Shown here: piece after piece, positions 25,505 through 34,655 of the stretch
How the letters are laid out: every line of letters starts with the position of its first letter
Position numbering within the stretch: position 1 is the stretch's first letter
Source of the DNA: Clostridia bacterium
GTDB lineage: Bacteria; Bacillota; Clostridia; Christensenellales; Aristaeellaceae
Direction: 5' to 3'
Length of the DNA: 64,000 bases
NCBI GenBank assembly: GCA_017512805.1
Contig: JAFWES010000059.1
Span: 1 to 64,000 of the forward strand
Program-made: the position numbers and the translations under genes
Notes under the pieces: model-generated
Told to the model about the DNA's origin: nothing
What the model saw: only the letters and a program-made list of their open reading frames with translations
Database searches by the model: none

Positions 25505-26536
25505 ATGAGGAACGGGGTTACAAAGGGAATCGCGGCGCTGTTGGCCATCGTCATGCTTTGCGGATGCGCTGCTTTCGCGGAGGACGCGACGAGGGAGGAA
25601 GTTGAGGTTCTGGAGCTGCCGGAGGCGGACGGGGGAGAGTTTGCGATCCTGACGCCATCGGAGGATCCCTCCATCGGGCCTCACGAGAGCGGGTACCTGT
25701 TTGAGGAAGGAGAAAAGAGTCCATACGCCTATGTGGATCCGTCCATTTCGGTGAATATCGGCAGGGGCCGGATTTACAAAACAAATTATATCTATGCCCG
25801 GGTGAAAATTGCCTCTCCCGCCCAGATCCGTACGATGATGTCCAGCGAAAGCCTGTCGAAAAAGGTCGATGTCATGGGACATCTGCTGGCCAAAAGGGTG
25901 AAGGCGGTGGTGGCTGTCAGCGGCGTTCTGCTGGCGGATGATATGATGAAGGGCCCGGTGGTGCTGCAGGGGGATACCCTGCGGCCGGACGAGAAGACCA
26001 GCGAAAACAAGCTGGAAAAATGGAAGAACGACGAAGCGGTGGATACGCTGGTGATCGATGAAGCCGGGGATCTCCATATCCTGGAGGGAGAGACCTGGAA
26101 TTCGATTCTCGAGCAGCTGGAGAAGATGGGGGGAAGCGCCGTCAATGTGCTGGCCTTCGGACCGGCGCTGGTGGTGGACGGGGAGGCTCGGTACGGTTAT
26201 ACGAACCGGCAGACATCCACTCACAGGAAGGCCCAGCGGATGGCGATCTGTCAGACGGGTCCGCTGGAGTACATGCTGATCGCCAGCGAGGGGCCGGAAG
26301 ACCTGCCGGACAAGAACGGGCTCACCCTGGATCAGTTTACGGAGCTGATCGCCTCTTTTCCGGATGTAAAAACCGCTTATAATCTGGATGGCGGATCCTC
26401 TTCCACCCTGATCTTCCGAAAAGGGAAGGAGTATTGGGCAAAGATTAACGGCAGCACCGGGAAGAAACGCCAGATCCGGGATATCATCTATTTTGCGGAC
26501 GCGTGGCTGCCGGATACGGAGACGAACGGTCAATGA
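25505..26536 (+). CDS. NAGPA-type phosphodiester glycosidase (DUF2233), probable lipoprotein
   Basis: 343 aa. N terminus has a hydrophobic stretch ending in LCGC (possible lipobox, Cys near residue 21). The domain shows the pattern of phosphodiester-glycosidase proteins: YVDPSISVNIGRGRIYKTNYIY near the start is a family hallmark region, AKRVKAVVAVSG, FGPALVVDGEA and the terminal TAYNLDGGSSSTLIF. Members cleave N-acetylglucosamine-phosphodiester bonds or act in exopolysaccharide assembly. RBS GAGGAGGA precedes ATG 25505. Overlaps the CapA-like gene by 4 bases, so the two surface enzymes are coupled. Confidence 0.88.
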   Translation: MRNGVTKGIAALLAIVMLCGCAAFAEDATREEVEVLELPEADGGEFAILTPSEDPSIGPHESGYLFEEGEKSPYAYVDPSISVNIGRGRIYKTNYIYARVKIASPAQIRTMMSSESLSKKVDVMGHLLAKRVKAVVAVSGVLLADDMMKGPVVLQGDTLRPDEKTSENKLEKWKNDEAVDTLVIDEAGDLHILEGETWNSILEQLEKMGGSAVNVLAFGPALVVDGEARYGYTNRQTSTHRKAQRMAICQTGPLEYMLIASEGPEDLPDKNGLTLDQFTELIASFPDVKTAYNLDGGSSSTLIFRKGKEYWAKINGSTGKKRQIRDIIYFADAWLPDTETNGQ

Positions 26537-28068
26537 GAAAAAGAATCGCGGCGGGACTGGCCTGCGCCCTGCTGATGCTTGCGGGGGCAGGGTGCGCGAC
26601 GGAAATCATCCCCATCGGCGAAAAGCCATCGGCCACGGCGGCTCCCACGGAAACCCCGCGGACGCAGGAGCGTACGGATGCGAGCATTCCTTTCGGGTCG
26701 GCGCAGATCGTGACCGTTCAGGCTGCGCCGAAAGCGACAGAGACCCCGGCAGCGACGAAGACCCCGGGCGTTGTGATTATTCAGGCGGCGCCGAAAGCGA
26801 CGGAACCTCCGGGAACCCCCGACGCTGCGGAGACGACGGCAGCGCCTGAGGCCGCAACGGGGGAGACGCCGGCCCCCGCATACGGTTCGGCGGAAATAGC
26901 CGGGGGCGGCGCGGCGGCTCCGGGGAAAACCGATCCCGAACCCGTGGAGACGCGGGCTTTCGAAACGGAGACCCCCGGGGAAACCCCAACGCCCAAACCG
27001 GCAGAAGGGCCGGGGACAAAGGAAGCGCCGGCGCTCACCGGCGGGGAAGTCCGGATGACCGTCAGCTTCACCGGGGACGTGACCCTCGGAGGGCCGGTGG
27101 AGGGCCGGAAGAATCAGGATTCCTTTGACAGCGTGGCAAACCGGGAGGGATATGACTATTTCTTTCGAAATGTAAAATCGATTTTCGAGGCGGACGATCT
27201 GACGCTGGTGAATCTGGAAGGAGTGCTCAGCGACAGCGCCAGCCAGGAGAACAAAGCCAAAACCTTTCGCTTCCGCGGAAGGACGGACTTCGCAGAGATT
27301 CTGACGCGGAGCGGGATCGAGGCCTGCGCCATCGCCAATAATCACATCAGGGATTTCGGGCAGCAGGGCTATCAGCAGACCGTGAAGACCCTGCGGGAAA
27401 ATGACCTGAGGATCTGCGGGAACGATTTGTATTTCGTCCTTGAGAAAGGCGGCGCGAAGGCAGCTTTTTTTGCCTTTACCGGAAACTATCTGACCCCGGA
27501 GCATGTCAGAGAGGTGGCCGACACCGTTCGGGGCCTGCGGCGGGACGGGGTGGGAGCTGTCGTCTGCTGCTTTCACGCGGGGCAGGAGTACAGCCCCAAA
27601 CGGAGAGCGTGGGATCAGGAGCAGTACGCGAAGATTGCGCTGGACGAGTGGGGCGCGGATCTGGTGGTCATGCACCATCCCCACGTGCTGCAGGGGATCG
27701 ATATACGGGACGGACGGTATGTTTTTTATTCCCTGGGGAATTTCTGCTTCGGGGGCAACAACACCATTCGCAGCCAGGAGGGAAACGAGAAGATCCGGAC
27801 GCTGGAAAGCTGTATCCTGCAGATGGATCTGCTCTTTGACGGGGACGGACAGCTGAAAGGCCAGGAGGGGCGGATCTTTCCCTGCTACATCTCTTCCTCG
27901 GCGGACAAAGCCGGCGAGAAAAACGATTATCAGCCCAGACTGGTAAGCGGAGCCCAGGCGGCGGGCGTGATCGAGCGGATTCAGGCGGATACAGCGTTCG
28001 AGATGGGAGCGGTGAACCCGGAGGAAGGGGCCCTGAACCTCCCGTATCTTGCGTCGCCGCTGCGGTAA
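26533..28068 (+). CDS. CapA-like lipoprotein with Pro/Thr-rich spacer
   Basis: 511 aa from the ATG at 26533, inside the previous stop (ATGA). Lipobox LAGAGC near residues 15-20. Residues about 25-170 are a Thr/Pro/Ala/Glu-rich spacer with a repeated QAAPKATE unit, suited to crossing the wall. The catalytic domain is CapA/PgsA-like metallophosphatase: VSFTGDVTLGG, LVNLEGVLSD, IANNHIRDFGQQGYQQT, CCFHAGQEYS, MHHPHVLQGI and YSLGNFCFGG. In known systems CapA takes part in poly-gamma-glutamate or capsule synthesis; no CapB or CapC is in the window, so the role here is open. Confidence 0.9.
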   Translation: MRKRIAAGLACALLMLAGAGCATEIIPIGEKPSATAAPTETPRTQERTDASIPFGSAQIVTVQAAPKATETPAATKTPGVVIIQAAPKATEPPGTPDAAETTAAPEAATGETPAPAYGSAEIAGGGAAAPGKTDPEPVETRAFETETPGETPTPKPAEGPGTKEAPALTGGEVRMTVSFTGDVTLGGPVEGRKNQDSFDSVANREGYDYFFRNVKSIFEADDLTLVNLEGVLSDSASQENKAKTFRFRGRTDFAEILTRSGIEACAIANNHIRDFGQQGYQQTVKTLRENDLRICGNDLYFVLEKGGAKAAFFAFTGNYLTPEHVREVADTVRGLRRDGVGAVVCCFHAGQEYSPKRRAWDQEQYAKIALDEWGADLVVMHHPHVLQGIDIRDGRYVFYSLGNFCFGGNNTIRSQEGNEKIRTLESCILQMDLLFDGDGQLKGQEGRIFPCYISSSADKAGEKNDYQPRLVSGAQAAGVIERIQADTAFEMGAVNPEEGALNLPYLASPLR

Positions 28069-28303
28069 TCCTCCTTTCTTCAGGGAGGGGGACAGTCCGT
28101 TTTCGTTCTGCCGAGGGGGGCTCGCCCGGACGGAGCCGGGGTTTAACCGCGCAGCGCGTTTCCGATAAGCCTCCGGCGGATGCGGCCGGGCGCGAAAGGT
28201 GATTTTGCCGTTTTGCGGCATGCGCCTGGCGCGGCGTAAACGCATCAAACGCAAGGCGTTTTTGCGTCGCGATATTTCGGTATGGGAAGAAGGTGTAAAG
28301 CGC

Positions 28304-29281
28304 TTGACGGAATATAAAATGGTGACAGTGCTGGGAAAACAGATGAGCGGGTACGCATTGAGCATCTGGATCGGATGCCTTTTGGGGCTGATCCTTTTCA
28401 TCTGGCAGGCCAGGAGCAGGGGAGTTAAAACCGGCGCCATGTGGCTGACGGTTCTCCTTGGGATTCCCATTGGACTCCTGTGTGCCCGTATGTATTATGT
28501 TCTGGCCCGTTTCAGCCTGTTTCAGGACATTGGATTTGAGAACTTCTTTGTCGCGGAGGACGAAGAGCTCCGGGCCTGGGGAGCGGCCAACGGGGCGGCG
28601 TTCTGGGGCGCGGCAGGAGGTGTGGCCCTGGCCGCGCTGGCGGCCGGCAGGATCTCAAAGGAAAAGACCGGCCGCATTCTGGATGCCCTGGCGCCTTCCG
28701 CGGCGCTGGCGATCGCTATGAGCCGCTTCGGGGAATACAGCATCGGTGAAGGCGTGGGGCCGGATGTGACCCCGGAGAGCCTGTGGTTTTTCCCCGTGGC
28801 GGTGGTGAACGAATGGGAGGAATGGAAATATGCCCTGTTCCTGCTGGAAGGGCTGGCGGGACTGCTGATTTTTCTTCTGCTGATGACCGCCGGACGAAAG
28901 AAAACAAACGGCTATCGCGCAAGGATGTTTATCATTTTGTACGCGTCCAGCCAGGCTGTTTTTGAAGCCCTGCGCAGGGACAACTTCCTGCGGTGGCTGT
29001 TTGTGCGGGTCAGCCAGGTATGCTGCGCGGTGGTGCTGGCGTTTCTCATTGCCTTCGCGGTCTTCCGCTGGATGAAAAGCAGCCCGGAAACCCGGATGCC
29101 CCGGAAGAAGCTGATCCTCTGCTGCGCGCTGTTCCTGGCCATGGTGGGGGCCGTGGTGGCCCTGGAATTCGCGGTGGACAAGAGCCCCACCCTCTCCCCC
29201 GGGATGGCCTACCTGCTGGAAACGGTTTGCTGCGGGGTGATGGGATATGCGTGCTGGCAGATCATTATGGATGGGGCATAA
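28304..29281 (+). CDS. Divergent Lgt-family membrane protein
   Basis: 325 aa from TTG 28304, with AGAAGGTG eight bases upstream; ATG 28319 is an alternative. About seven membrane helices. It follows the prolipoprotein diacylglyceryl transferase pattern: YALSIWIGCLLG start, GLLCARMYYVLARF (GGRLFYV region), and DALAPSAALAIAMSRFGEY (APxxxxGQxxGRxGNF region). However the HGG segment of Lgt appears as FWGAAGG, lacking the histidine, and the GRxGNFxNxE region reads SRFGEYSIGEG. So it is probably a paralogue with altered or no Lgt activity. The 235 bases between the CapA gene and this start contain small hairpins but no gene I can support. Confidence 0.75.
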   Translation: MTEYKMVTVLGKQMSGYALSIWIGCLLGLILFIWQARSRGVKTGAMWLTVLLGIPIGLLCARMYYVLARFSLFQDIGFENFFVAEDEELRAWGAANGAAFWGAAGGVALAALAAGRISKEKTGRILDALAPSAALAIAMSRFGEYSIGEGVGPDVTPESLWFFPVAVVNEWEEWKYALFLLEGLAGLLIFLLLMTAGRKKTNGYRARMFIILYASSQAVFEALRRDNFLRWLFVRVSQVCCAVVLAFLIAFAVFRWMKSSPETRMPRKKLILCCALFLAMVGAVVALEFAVDKSPTLSPGMAYLLETVCCGVMGYACWQIIMDGA

Positions 29282-29444
29282 CGGCTCAGCCGTCCCGGTT
29301 CAGCCGCACAGAAGGGGCGGGCCCTCTGTACGGCGAGCGGAGGATCCGGACAGGATTGAACGCAAGAGCTGGTTTTCATGGATCGGAAAGGGACTTTGGC
29401 GCAGGCGGAAAGAGGAGTCTGCCGGGGAAGACCCGGGAGGGAAT

Positions 29445-30107
29445 ATGAACAGGGAAGTAATGATCGTCGTGGGCCTGGGGAACCCGGGGGCCGATTATGC
29501 CCATACGAGGCATAACGCCGGGTTTGACACCATGACGCTGCTGGAGAAGAAGTACGGGGTGACCCTGGGGCGCAAGGCGCTTCAGGGCCTTTTGGCTGAA
29601 ATCACGGACGGCGAAAAGAAGATTGTCCTCTGCATGCCCCAGACCTATATGAACAACAGCGGGGAGTGTGTATCCCAGCTGCTGCACTGGTACAAGGCGG
29701 AGCCGGATCACCTGCTGGTGATTTATGACGATATCGACCTGCCTCCGGGGAAGGTGCGGGTTCGCCGGGAAGGCGGCCCCGGCACGCATAACGGGATGCG
29801 CAGCATTGTGGAGCATATCGGAACGACCGCCTTTCCCCGGATTCGGGTAGGGACGGGCGACCGGCCTGCCGGCGGAGATCTGGTGAAATGGGTGCTGGGG
29901 CATTACGATCCTGAAACGCAAAAGGTCATGGATGAGGCCTTCCGGACCGCGGCGGACGCGGCGGAAGCCTGGGTGGAGAAGGGAATCGACGCCGCCATGA
30001 GGGCGGGGAATACGGGCCCTCATGTTCCTCCGAAACAAAAGAAGGAACGTCTGGAGGACGGGAACGAAAACCCGCGGGAAAAGGAAAGGAAACGGACAGA
30101 AGATTGA
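29445..30107 (+). CDS. pth: Peptidyl-tRNA hydrolase
   Basis: 220 aa from ATG 29445, after GGGAGG. Releases tRNA from peptidyl-tRNA dropped by ribosomes. Conserved segments: VVGLGNPGADYAHTRHNAGF with catalytic His, PQTYMNNSGE, YDDIDLPPGKVRVR, GGPGTHNGMRSI and FPRIRVGTGDRP. The last 30 residues (PKQKKERLEDGN and on) are a charged extension beyond the usual 185-195 aa. The gene overlaps mfd by 4 bases, an order conserved in Firmicutes. Confidence 0.96.
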   Translation: MNREVMIVVGLGNPGADYAHTRHNAGFDTMTLLEKKYGVTLGRKALQGLLAEITDGEKKIVLCMPQTYMNNSGECVSQLLHWYKAEPDHLLVIYDDIDLPPGKVRVRREGGPGTHNGMRSIVEHIGTTAFPRIRVGTGDRPAGGDLVKWVLGHYDPETQKVMDEAFRTAADAAEAWVEKGIDAAMRAGNTGPHVPPKQKKERLEDGNENPREKERKRTED

Positions 30108-33100
30108 AACTGCTTGACTGGATTCCCTTTGCGGATTGGGAAAAAATCGCGGAAACCAAGCCGGGGATGCCCCTGGCGGTGACGGGAGCGACCCAGAGCC
30201 TGGCAGCGGCCCTGGCCGCCAGGGGAGCCGAAATGGGGCGGCGGGTGCTGCTGGTGGCGGAGCATGACCTGAAGGCCGGGCGAATGGCGGAGGATGTACG
30301 CCAGCTGACGGGGAAGGACTGTGCTTTCCTGCCGGGGGGCGAGATCGACCTGACCCGGGCGGCGGGCAGCCAGGAAAGCAGTTGGCGGCGGCTGGAAGCC
30401 CTCTGCGCGCTGGGGGGAGCTGACCAGGTTCTGGTGACCAGCGCCGAAGCCCTTATGCAGCGTATGGGCAGGCCGGAGCCCTTCAGGCAGGCCTGTTTCA
30501 CCTTGCGGCCGGGGGATCGGATGCCCCTTTCCGAGCTGAGCCTGCGGCTGACCCGGATGGGATATGAACGGGTCAGCATGGTGGAAGGGAAGGGCCAGTT
30601 TGCCCTCCGGGGCGCCATTTGTGATCTGTACCCTCCGGCGGGAAAAGAAGGCATCCGGATCGAGTTTTTTGACGACGAGGTAGACTCCCTGAGGACCTTT
30701 GACTGCATCAGCCAGCGGAGCCAGGACCGACTGGAGCGGATTCGGGTGACCCCGGCCTCTGAGGCGCTGCTGCCCCCGGAGGAAGCGGAACGGGGGGCGG
30801 AGCGCATGCGGGCTGCCCTGAAGCGGAGACGGGATATTTCGGAGGAAAAACCGGAAAAAGGCCTGCTGTCCGACCTGCCGCCCCTTCCGGAGGACGCGGA
30901 GGATGAGGCCGCTTTTTTTGACCGGAAGATTGCGCCACGGGTTCGGGAACAGGCCTGGAAGGAACGGGAAAGCAATGAAATGGACCGGAGGCTGACCAGG
31001 CTGCTGGCGGACGCCAACAGCGTGGAATCCGGGCTGCCTTTCCGGCGAATGAGGGGCTGGATGCCGGTTCTGACGGATCATTGCGCCAGCCTGCTGGACT
31101 GGTTCCGGCCGGACATGATTCTGCTCTGGGAGCCGGACCGGATCCGCAAGCGGACGGAGGAACGGCTGACGGGCTTCGGAGAAGACCTGGCCTCGGCAGT
31201 GGCCCGGGGGGAGGCGGTTCCGGAGCAGGAGGGACTGCTGCGCGCCTGGGAAGACAGCCTCGGAGAAATGCAGGCCGCTGCGCTGCTGGCGGTGACCGAG
31301 ATGCCTCTGGGAATGGGAGGAATTCGTCCCGCGGACACCCTGAACCTGGAGGCCAACGGCGTGGCAGGGTATCATGGGCAGGTCAGAACCCTCAGAGGCG
31401 ATCTGGCCTCCTGGCGGGAAAAGGGATACCGGGTGCTGATGCTCTGCGGAGGCGAAGCCCGGGGCCGGCGGCTGGCTGAAAGCCTGGCGGAGCTGAATGA
31501 GAAAGCCGTCTTTGCAACGGAAATAACGGAAGAACCGGATCAGAAGGAAAACAACCCGTTGATCGTCCCGGGAACCCTGAGCGGGGGATTTGTGCTGCCT
31601 TCGCAAGGGCGGGTGCTGGTCAGCGACGCGGACATCTGGGGAGAAGGCTACCGGAAGAGCAGGAGCAAAAAGCGGACAGGAGAGAGGATCTCAACCTTCA
31701 CGGAGCTGAAGGTGGGGGACTACGTGGTTCATGAGGATCACGGAGTCGGTATCTACCGGGGTATCACCCGGGTACAGAGCGAGAGTACCTGGCGCGATTA
31801 CCTGCTGATTCAGTATTTAGGCAGCGACAAGCTGTACGTTCCGGTGGAGCAGCTGGAACGGGTGCAGCGCTACATCGGAAATCCGGGCTCCCCCCCGAAG
31901 CTGAATTCCCTGGGGGGCGGCGAGTGGGCGAAGCAGAAGGGCAAGGTCAAGGAGGGCCTGAAAAGCCTGGCCTTTGATCTGAAAAAGCTCTATGCCGAAC
32001 GGAGCCAGCGGACGGGATTTGCGTTCAGCCCCGGAGGCCCCTGGCAGCGGGAATTCGAGGATGAATTTCCGTGGGAGCTGACCGCGGACCAGAAGGAAAG
32101 CGTCCGGGAAATCGAAGAGGATATGGAAAGCGACCGGAACATGGATCGGCTGCTTTGCGGGGACGTGGGCTACGGTAAAACCGAGGTCAGCCTGCGGGCA
32201 GCGTTCAAGGCGGTGGCTGACGGGAAACAGGTTGCCATGCTGGCTCCCACCACGATTCTGGTGCAGCAGCATTACAATACGGTGCTGAAACGCTTTCATA
32301 ACACAGGCGCGCGGGTGGATTTCCTCAGCCGATTCCGGACGCCGAAGGAGTCCAGACAGGTGCTGGCCGATCTGGCGGAGGGGAAGATCGATATTCTGAT
32401 CGGAACCCACCGGCTTTTGGCCAAGGATGTGAAGTTCAAGGATCTGGGATTGCTGATTGTCGATGAGGAACAGCGCTTCGGCGTGGCCCACAAGGAGGCC
32501 ATCAAGAATCTGAAACGGCAGGTGGATGTGCTGACGTTAAGCGCCACGCCCATTCCCCGGACGCTGCACATGTCCATGACCGGCATTCGGGACATGAGCG
32601 TGCTGGAAACCCCTCCGGAGGAACGGATTCCCGTTCAGACACAGGTGATCGAATATTCGGACGCCGTTATCCGGGACGCTGTTTTGCGGGAGATCAGCCG
32701 GGGCGGGCAGGTATATTTCCTGTACAACCGGGTTCAAAGCATCGAACAATTTTATACCCGCCTGCGGGCGCTGGTTCCGGAGGCCCGGATCGGGGTGGCC
32801 CACGGGCAGATGAAGGAACGCGCGCTGGAGGATGTGATGATGGACTTCTATGCCGGAAGCTATGACGTGCTGCTGTGCACCACCATCATCGAAAGCGGGC
32901 TGGACGTCCCCTCGGCCAACACGCTGATCGTCTTTGACGCGGAGCGCTTCGGCCTCAGCCAGCTGTATCAGCTGCGGGGCAGGGTGGGCCGCAGCAATCG
33001 GCAGGCGTATGCCTACTTTACCGTCCGGACCGATAAGATTTTGAGCGAAACGGCGCAGCAGCGGCTGGAAGCCATCCGGGAATTCACCGAGTTCGGGGCG

Positions 33101-33754
33101 GGTTTCCGCATAGCGATGCGGGATCTGGAGATTCGGGGCGCGGGAAACATCCTGGGTCCGGAACAGCACGGACATCTGGCCACCGTAGGGTATGACATGT
33201 ACTGTAAGCTCATGGAGGAGACCCTGCTGGAGGTGGGCCAGGGAACGCCCAGACGGGAACTGGAAACCAGGGTGGATCTGCGGGTGGACGCGTTTCTGCC
33301 CTCCGACTATGTTGCGGATGAAAAGCAGCGGATGGAGATGTACAAGCGGATTGCGGCGATCCAGACCGAGCAGGACCGGGGCGAAGTGCTGGACGAGATG
33401 ATCGACCGGTACGGAGACATGCCCGCGGTGGTGGAAACCCTGCTGGACGTCAGCATGCTGCGGGCGATGTGCAACCAGCTGGGGATCTGCCAGGTGACGC
33501 GCACGGCCAATGGCGCCTCCCTGCGGCTGGACGAACGGTACATTCCGGATCCGGCGCTGCTGATGCAGGCCATGGTGGAAACCAGCGCAGGCCTCAATTT
33601 CAGCGGCGGCAGCAGGCCTGCCCTGGTGTACCGAACGAACGCGAGAAATGATCGGGAGCTGCTGGATGCGCTGCTGAAGGTGATCCGAAAGCTGAAGGAA
33701 ACGGTGGAGACCCTGCAGGCCAAGGCGGAAGCGAAGGAGAAAACCGGCGCCTGA
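30104..33754 (+). CDS. mfd: Transcription-repair coupling factor
   Basis: 1216 aa from TTG 30104, coupled to the pth stop; RBS AAGGAAAGG is 13 bases upstream. It removes stalled RNA polymerase and recruits UvrA. Seen in order: UvrB-like N-terminal domain (residues 1-330), RNA-polymerase-interaction domain (VGDYVVHEDHGVGIYRG near 545-560), helicase core with Walker A CGDVGYGKTEVS near 684, DEEQRFG near 786, TATPIPRT-like SATPIPRTLHMSM, and ESGLDVPSANTL, then the TRCF C-terminal domain. Slightly longer than the B. subtilis protein (1177 aa). Confidence 0.97.
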   Translation: MKLLDWIPFADWEKIAETKPGMPLAVTGATQSLAAALAARGAEMGRRVLLVAEHDLKAGRMAEDVRQLTGKDCAFLPGGEIDLTRAAGSQESSWRRLEALCALGGADQVLVTSAEALMQRMGRPEPFRQACFTLRPGDRMPLSELSLRLTRMGYERVSMVEGKGQFALRGAICDLYPPAGKEGIRIEFFDDEVDSLRTFDCISQRSQDRLERIRVTPASEALLPPEEAERGAERMRAALKRRRDISEEKPEKGLLSDLPPLPEDAEDEAAFFDRKIAPRVREQAWKERESNEMDRRLTRLLADANSVESGLPFRRMRGWMPVLTDHCASLLDWFRPDMILLWEPDRIRKRTEERLTGFGEDLASAVARGEAVPEQEGLLRAWEDSLGEMQAAALLAVTEMPLGMGGIRPADTLNLEANGVAGYHGQVRTLRGDLASWREKGYRVLMLCGGEARGRRLAESLAELNEKAVFATEITEEPDQKENNPLIVPGTLSGGFVLPSQGRVLVSDADIWGEGYRKSRSKKRTGERISTFTELKVGDYVVHEDHGVGIYRGITRVQSESTWRDYLLIQYLGSDKLYVPVEQLERVQRYIGNPGSPPKLNSLGGGEWAKQKGKVKEGLKSLAFDLKKLYAERSQRTGFAFSPGGPWQREFEDEFPWELTADQKESVREIEEDMESDRNMDRLLCGDVGYGKTEVSLRAAFKAVADGKQVAMLAPTTILVQQHYNTVLKRFHNTGARVDFLSRFRTPKESRQVLADLAEGKIDILIGTHRLLAKDVKFKDLGLLIVDEEQRFGVAHKEAIKNLKRQVDVLTLSATPIPRTLHMSMTGIRDMSVLETPPEERIPVQTQVIEYSDAVIRDAVLREISRGGQVYFLYNRVQSIEQFYTRLRALVPEARIGVAHGQMKERALEDVMMDFYAGSYDVLLCTTIIESGLDVPSANTLIVFDAERFGLSQLYQLRGRVGRSNRQAYAYFTVRTDKILSETAQQRLEAIREFTEFGAGFRIAMRDLEIRGAGNILGPEQHGHLATVGYDMYCKLMEETLLEVGQGTPRRELETRVDLRVDAFLPSDYVADEKQRMEMYKRIAAIQTEQDRGEVLDEMIDRYGDMPAVVETLLDVSMLRAMCNQLGICQVTRTANGASLRLDERYIPDPALLMQAMVETSAGLNFSGGSRPALVYRTNARNDRELLDALLKVIRKLKETVETLQAKAEAKEKTGA

Positions 33755-33770
33755 GACGGGAGAGAAAACC

Positions 33771-34463
33771 ATGGAACATGCGGATGGAAAGAACCCCCGC
33801 GCCTGGTGGGGCCATCTTCGGGAATGGGCTGTGCAGGTGCTCTTTCCCGAAGGCGCGGTCTGCCTGGGATGCGGAAAGGTTTCCGACGGAGAAGCCCTGT
33901 GCCCTGCCTGCCGGGCGGAACTGAAAAACGGGGAGATGCTGGATTCCTGGGAGCGGGAAGAAATCGCCGGCGTCCCCGCCTGGAGCATCCGGCCCCATCG
34001 GGGGTTGGCCAGGACGCTGGTGCTCCGCCTGAAGCACGGGGCGGAGCGCCGGGCAGCGGCGGAACTGACCGGCCTCCTGCGGGATCGACCGGAGGTTTTT
34101 CCCGCGTTTCCGGCGGAGACGGTGGTCACCTGGGTTCCCATGCCGAAAAACCGCCGCCGGGAAAGGGCTGTCGATCACGGACGGCTGCTGGCGGAAGGGG
34201 TGGCGGCGGAACTGGGGCTTTCCTGCCGGGCGCTGATCATCCGTCGGAAGAGCGCTCCGCCTCAGGCCAGACTCAACCGGGCGGGCAGAGAGAGGAATCT
34301 GCAAAACACATTCGCTCCGGGGGAAAAGATCACCTTTCCGGTGCTTCTGGTGGATGATGTTCTGACCACCGGCACCACTGCCAGACGGTGCATCGAGGCG
34401 CTGCGGGCAGCGGGAGCGAAGGAGATGACCGTCCTGACCATGACCCGGGCGGCAAGGACGTAG
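33771..34463 (+). CDS. ComF-family phosphoribosyltransferase-like protein
   Basis: 230 aa. N-terminal four-Cys zinc ribbon (CLGCGK near residue 30, CPACR near 45), then a PRTase domain: WVPMPKNRRRERAVDHGRLLA, RRKSAPPQARLNRAGRERNL and the PRPP loop VLLVDDVLTTGTTARRCIEAL. ComF proteins act in DNA uptake in competent bacteria; in others the role is unclear. RBS GGGAGAG. Lies 16 bases after mfd in the same operon. Confidence 0.92.
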   Translation: MEHADGKNPRAWWGHLREWAVQVLFPEGAVCLGCGKVSDGEALCPACRAELKNGEMLDSWEREEIAGVPAWSIRPHRGLARTLVLRLKHGAERRAAAELTGLLRDRPEVFPAFPAETVVTWVPMPKNRRRERAVDHGRLLAEGVAAELGLSCRALIIRRKSAPPQARLNRAGRERNLQNTFAPGEKITFPVLLVDDVLTTGTTARRCIEALRAAGAKEMTVLTMTRAART

Positions 34464-34593
34464 CCATGGAACAGAGAGCGGCGGGGGCGGGATTCCCCGT
34501 CCCGACGATCTTTGGGTTTCTGCCGCCGCCGGGAGGAAGGAAAGAATTCCGGAGCGCCGAAAAGAATCGCCATCCGCGGATCCGCGAAACCCT

Positions 34594-34622
34594 TGACAGC
34601 GGACGGGACCGGCGGTAGAATA
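34594..34622 (+). promoter_or_regulatory. Promoter of the aspartokinase gene
   Basis: TTGACA (34594-34599), 17-base spacer, TAGAAT (34617-34622), 33 bases before the GTG start. This is one of the strongest promoter matches in the window. A perfect palindrome CGCGGATCCGCG lies just upstream. Confidence 0.8.
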
Positions 34623-34655
34623 TCCCGGTATGACGCAAGGGGGAGGACTGTCTTC

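Noticed and set aside
26530..28470. Long minus-strand open frame opposite the CapA-like gene
   Set aside because: Antisense shadow of a gene with visible lipobox and CapA motifs; its product is Arg/Gly-rich low complexity.
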